A DNA stretch of 64,000 nt from positions 506,802 to 570,801 of the forward strand of contig NZ_CP083986.1 in the NCBI RefSeq assembly GCF_020172685.1, given 5' to 3'. Origin of the DNA: [Mycobacterium] nativiensis (GTDB lineage Bacteria; Actinomycetota; Actinomycetes; Mycobacteriales; Mycobacteriaceae). The position numbers and the translations under genes are program-made. The notes beneath the pieces were generated by a model. That model saw only the letters and a program-made list of their open reading frames with translations, was not told the DNA's origin and made no database searches. Positions 62,965 through 64,000 of this stretch are shown here, one piece after another; position 1 is the first letter of the stretch; every line of letters starts with the position of its first letter.

Positions 62965-64000
62965 ATGACCGTTTTTGCCCGTCCGGGTTCTGTTGGTGCG
63001 CTCATGAGCTTTGAGTCGCGCTATGGGAATTTCATCGGGGGCCAGTGGGTGGCTCCGGTTGGTGGTGAGTATTTCGAGGACATCACGCCGGTGACCGGTG
63101 CGTCGTTCTGCGAGATCCCGCGGTCGAGGGCTGCTGATGTCGAGATGGCTCTTGATGCCGCGCATGCGGCTGCTCGGGGGTGGGGCAAGTCGTCTCCGGC
63201 GCAGCGGGCGGAGATCTTGAGCAAGATCGCTGACCGTATCGATGCGCATCGTGAGGCGTTGGCGGTTGCTGAGGTGTGGGATAACGGTAAGCCGATCCGG
63301 GAGGCTTTGGCTGCTGATATTCCGCTGGCGGCGGATCATTTCCGTTACTTCGCGGCGGCGATTCGCACCCAGGAGGGTGCGTTGTCTCAGCTTGATGAGG
63401 ACACCGTGGCTTACCACTTCCATGAGCCGCTGGGGGTGGTGGGCCAGATCATTCCGTGGAATTTCCCGATCCTGATGGCGGCCTGGAAGCTGGCGCCGGC
63501 GCTGGCGGCCGGCAATGCGGTGGTGCTCAAGCCGGCCGAGCAGACCCCGGCCTCGATCCTGTACTTGATGAGTCTGATCGGGGATCTGTTGCCGGCGGGG
63601 GTGCTCAATGTGGTCAACGGTTTCGGGGTTGAGGCCGGCAAGCCGTTGGCGTCGAGTAACCGGATCGCCAAGATCGGTTTTACCGGGGAGACCACCACCG
63701 GGCGGCTGATCATGCAGTACGCCAGCCAGAACATCATTCCGGTCACTTTGGAGTTGGGGGGTAAGAGCCCCAATATCTTCTTCTCCGATGTGCTGGCAGC
63801 CGGTGATGACTTTCAGGACAAGGCGTTGGAGGGGTTTGCGGGGTTTGCGTTGAATCAGGGTGAGGTGTGTACCTGCCCGTCGCGGTCGCTGGTGCAGGCC
63901 TCGATCTATGACGAGTTCTTGGAGTTGGCGGCGATCCGCACCAAGGCGATCCGCCAAGGTGATCCGCTGGATGCGACCACGATGATCGGGGCGCAGGCCT
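62965..64000 (+). CDS. Aldehyde dehydrogenase, 3' end outside window (Rv0458 homologue)
   Basis: ATG 62965 opens a frame that is still open at base 64000 (345 codons). Conserved ALDH blocks are [38 protein letters not shown] (Glu base) and [10 protein letters not shown] (catalytic Cys). The N-terminus ([20 protein letters not shown]) resembles acetaldehyde/propionaldehyde dehydrogenases induced with alcohol dehydrogenases. Codon use is unlike the neighbours, with many G- and T-ending codons (GGT, GTG, TTG, GGG) instead of C-ending ones. Confidence 0.95.
   Translation, partial: MTVFARPGSVGALMSFESRYGNFIGGQWVAPVGGEYFEDITPVTGASFCEIPRSRAADVEMALDAAHAAARGWGKSSPAQRAEILSKIADRIDAHREALAVAEVWDNGKPIREALAADIPLAADHFRYFAAAIRTQEGALSQLDEDTVAYHFHEPLGVVGQIIPWNFPILMAAWKLAPALAAGNAVVLKPAEQTPASILYLMSLIGDLLPAGVLNVVNGFGVEAGKPLASSNRIAKIGFTGETTTGRLIMQYASQNIIPVTLELGGKSPNIFFSDVLAAGDDFQDKALEGFAGFALNQGEVCTCPSRSLVQASIYDEFLELAAIRTKAIRQGDPLDATTMIGAQA

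Overview
The window is high-GC, densely packed and unmistakably mycobacterial. It has a PGRS glycine-repeat protein end, GroEL2 with the GGMGGMDF tail, lipoproteins of the Lpq type, a sodC lipoprotein, VirR and mycofactocin-type SDRs. From memory of Mycobacterium tuberculosis gene order, the backbone follows Rv0418 (lpqL) to Rv0440 (groEL2) and then Rv0457c-Rv0458. Several blocks are inserted or missing, which points to a non-tuberculous mycobacterium; I cannot name the species.

Layout. 0-6.6 kb: PGRS protein end, lpqL, a tandem-TetR regulator facing a Baeyer-Villiger-type monooxygenase, a small acidic protein and a FabH-like synthase. 6.6-9.8 kb: hydrolase-thiD-thiC operon behind a TPP riboswitch. 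9.9-12.4 kb: MFS exporter and a DoxX gene under a two-operator promoter. 12.5-13.2 kb: an M-box (Mg2+) riboswitch, a 26-codon leader ORF and a small protein. 13.2-18.4 kb: the ctpH P-type ATPase operon. 18.7-24.6 kb: xthA, a GNAT protein and def on the minus strand; a DUF3263-like gene, virR, sodC, a GCS2 ligase and a Lon-N protein on the plus strand.

The accessory stretches lie at 24.6-37.3 kb. The first (24.6-31.1 kb) holds three mycofactocin-type SDRs, a P450, a double carboxymuconolactone-decarboxylase protein and two TetR regulators with matching palindromic operators, which looks like a degradation module. A VOC-SRPBCC fusion follows. The second (34.2-36.6 kb) is visibly more A/T-rich and holds a WXG-type toxin candidate, its small EspC-like partner and a convergent protein that may be its immunity factor. 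It sits between the AAA-ATPase gene and a relic of that same gene's 5' end, flanked by a direct repeat, so it appears to have been inserted there.

37.3-41.3 kb is phospholipid synthesis (pssA, psd), moeA and an SDR. 41.4-47.6 kb has paired PH-domain membrane proteins, a helicase, an M24 peptidase and an SDR/TetR divergon with two identical-pattern operators. groEL2 has two CIRCE boxes. 49.5-62.9 kb carries a secreted repeat protein, an MBL-CobU fusion, paired pyridoxamine-oxidase-like proteins, an AKR, a methyltransferase, a D-aminoacylase-like enzyme, an aldehyde dehydrogenase, membrane proteins and a prolyl oligopeptidase. The window ends inside a second aldehyde dehydrogenase.

Two non-coding repeat families stand out: a 57-bp MIRU-like tandem repeat between minus-strand genes (three loci), and a long hairpin with a conserved 15-nt loop (two loci). 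Homology statements are from recall of families, not from searches.
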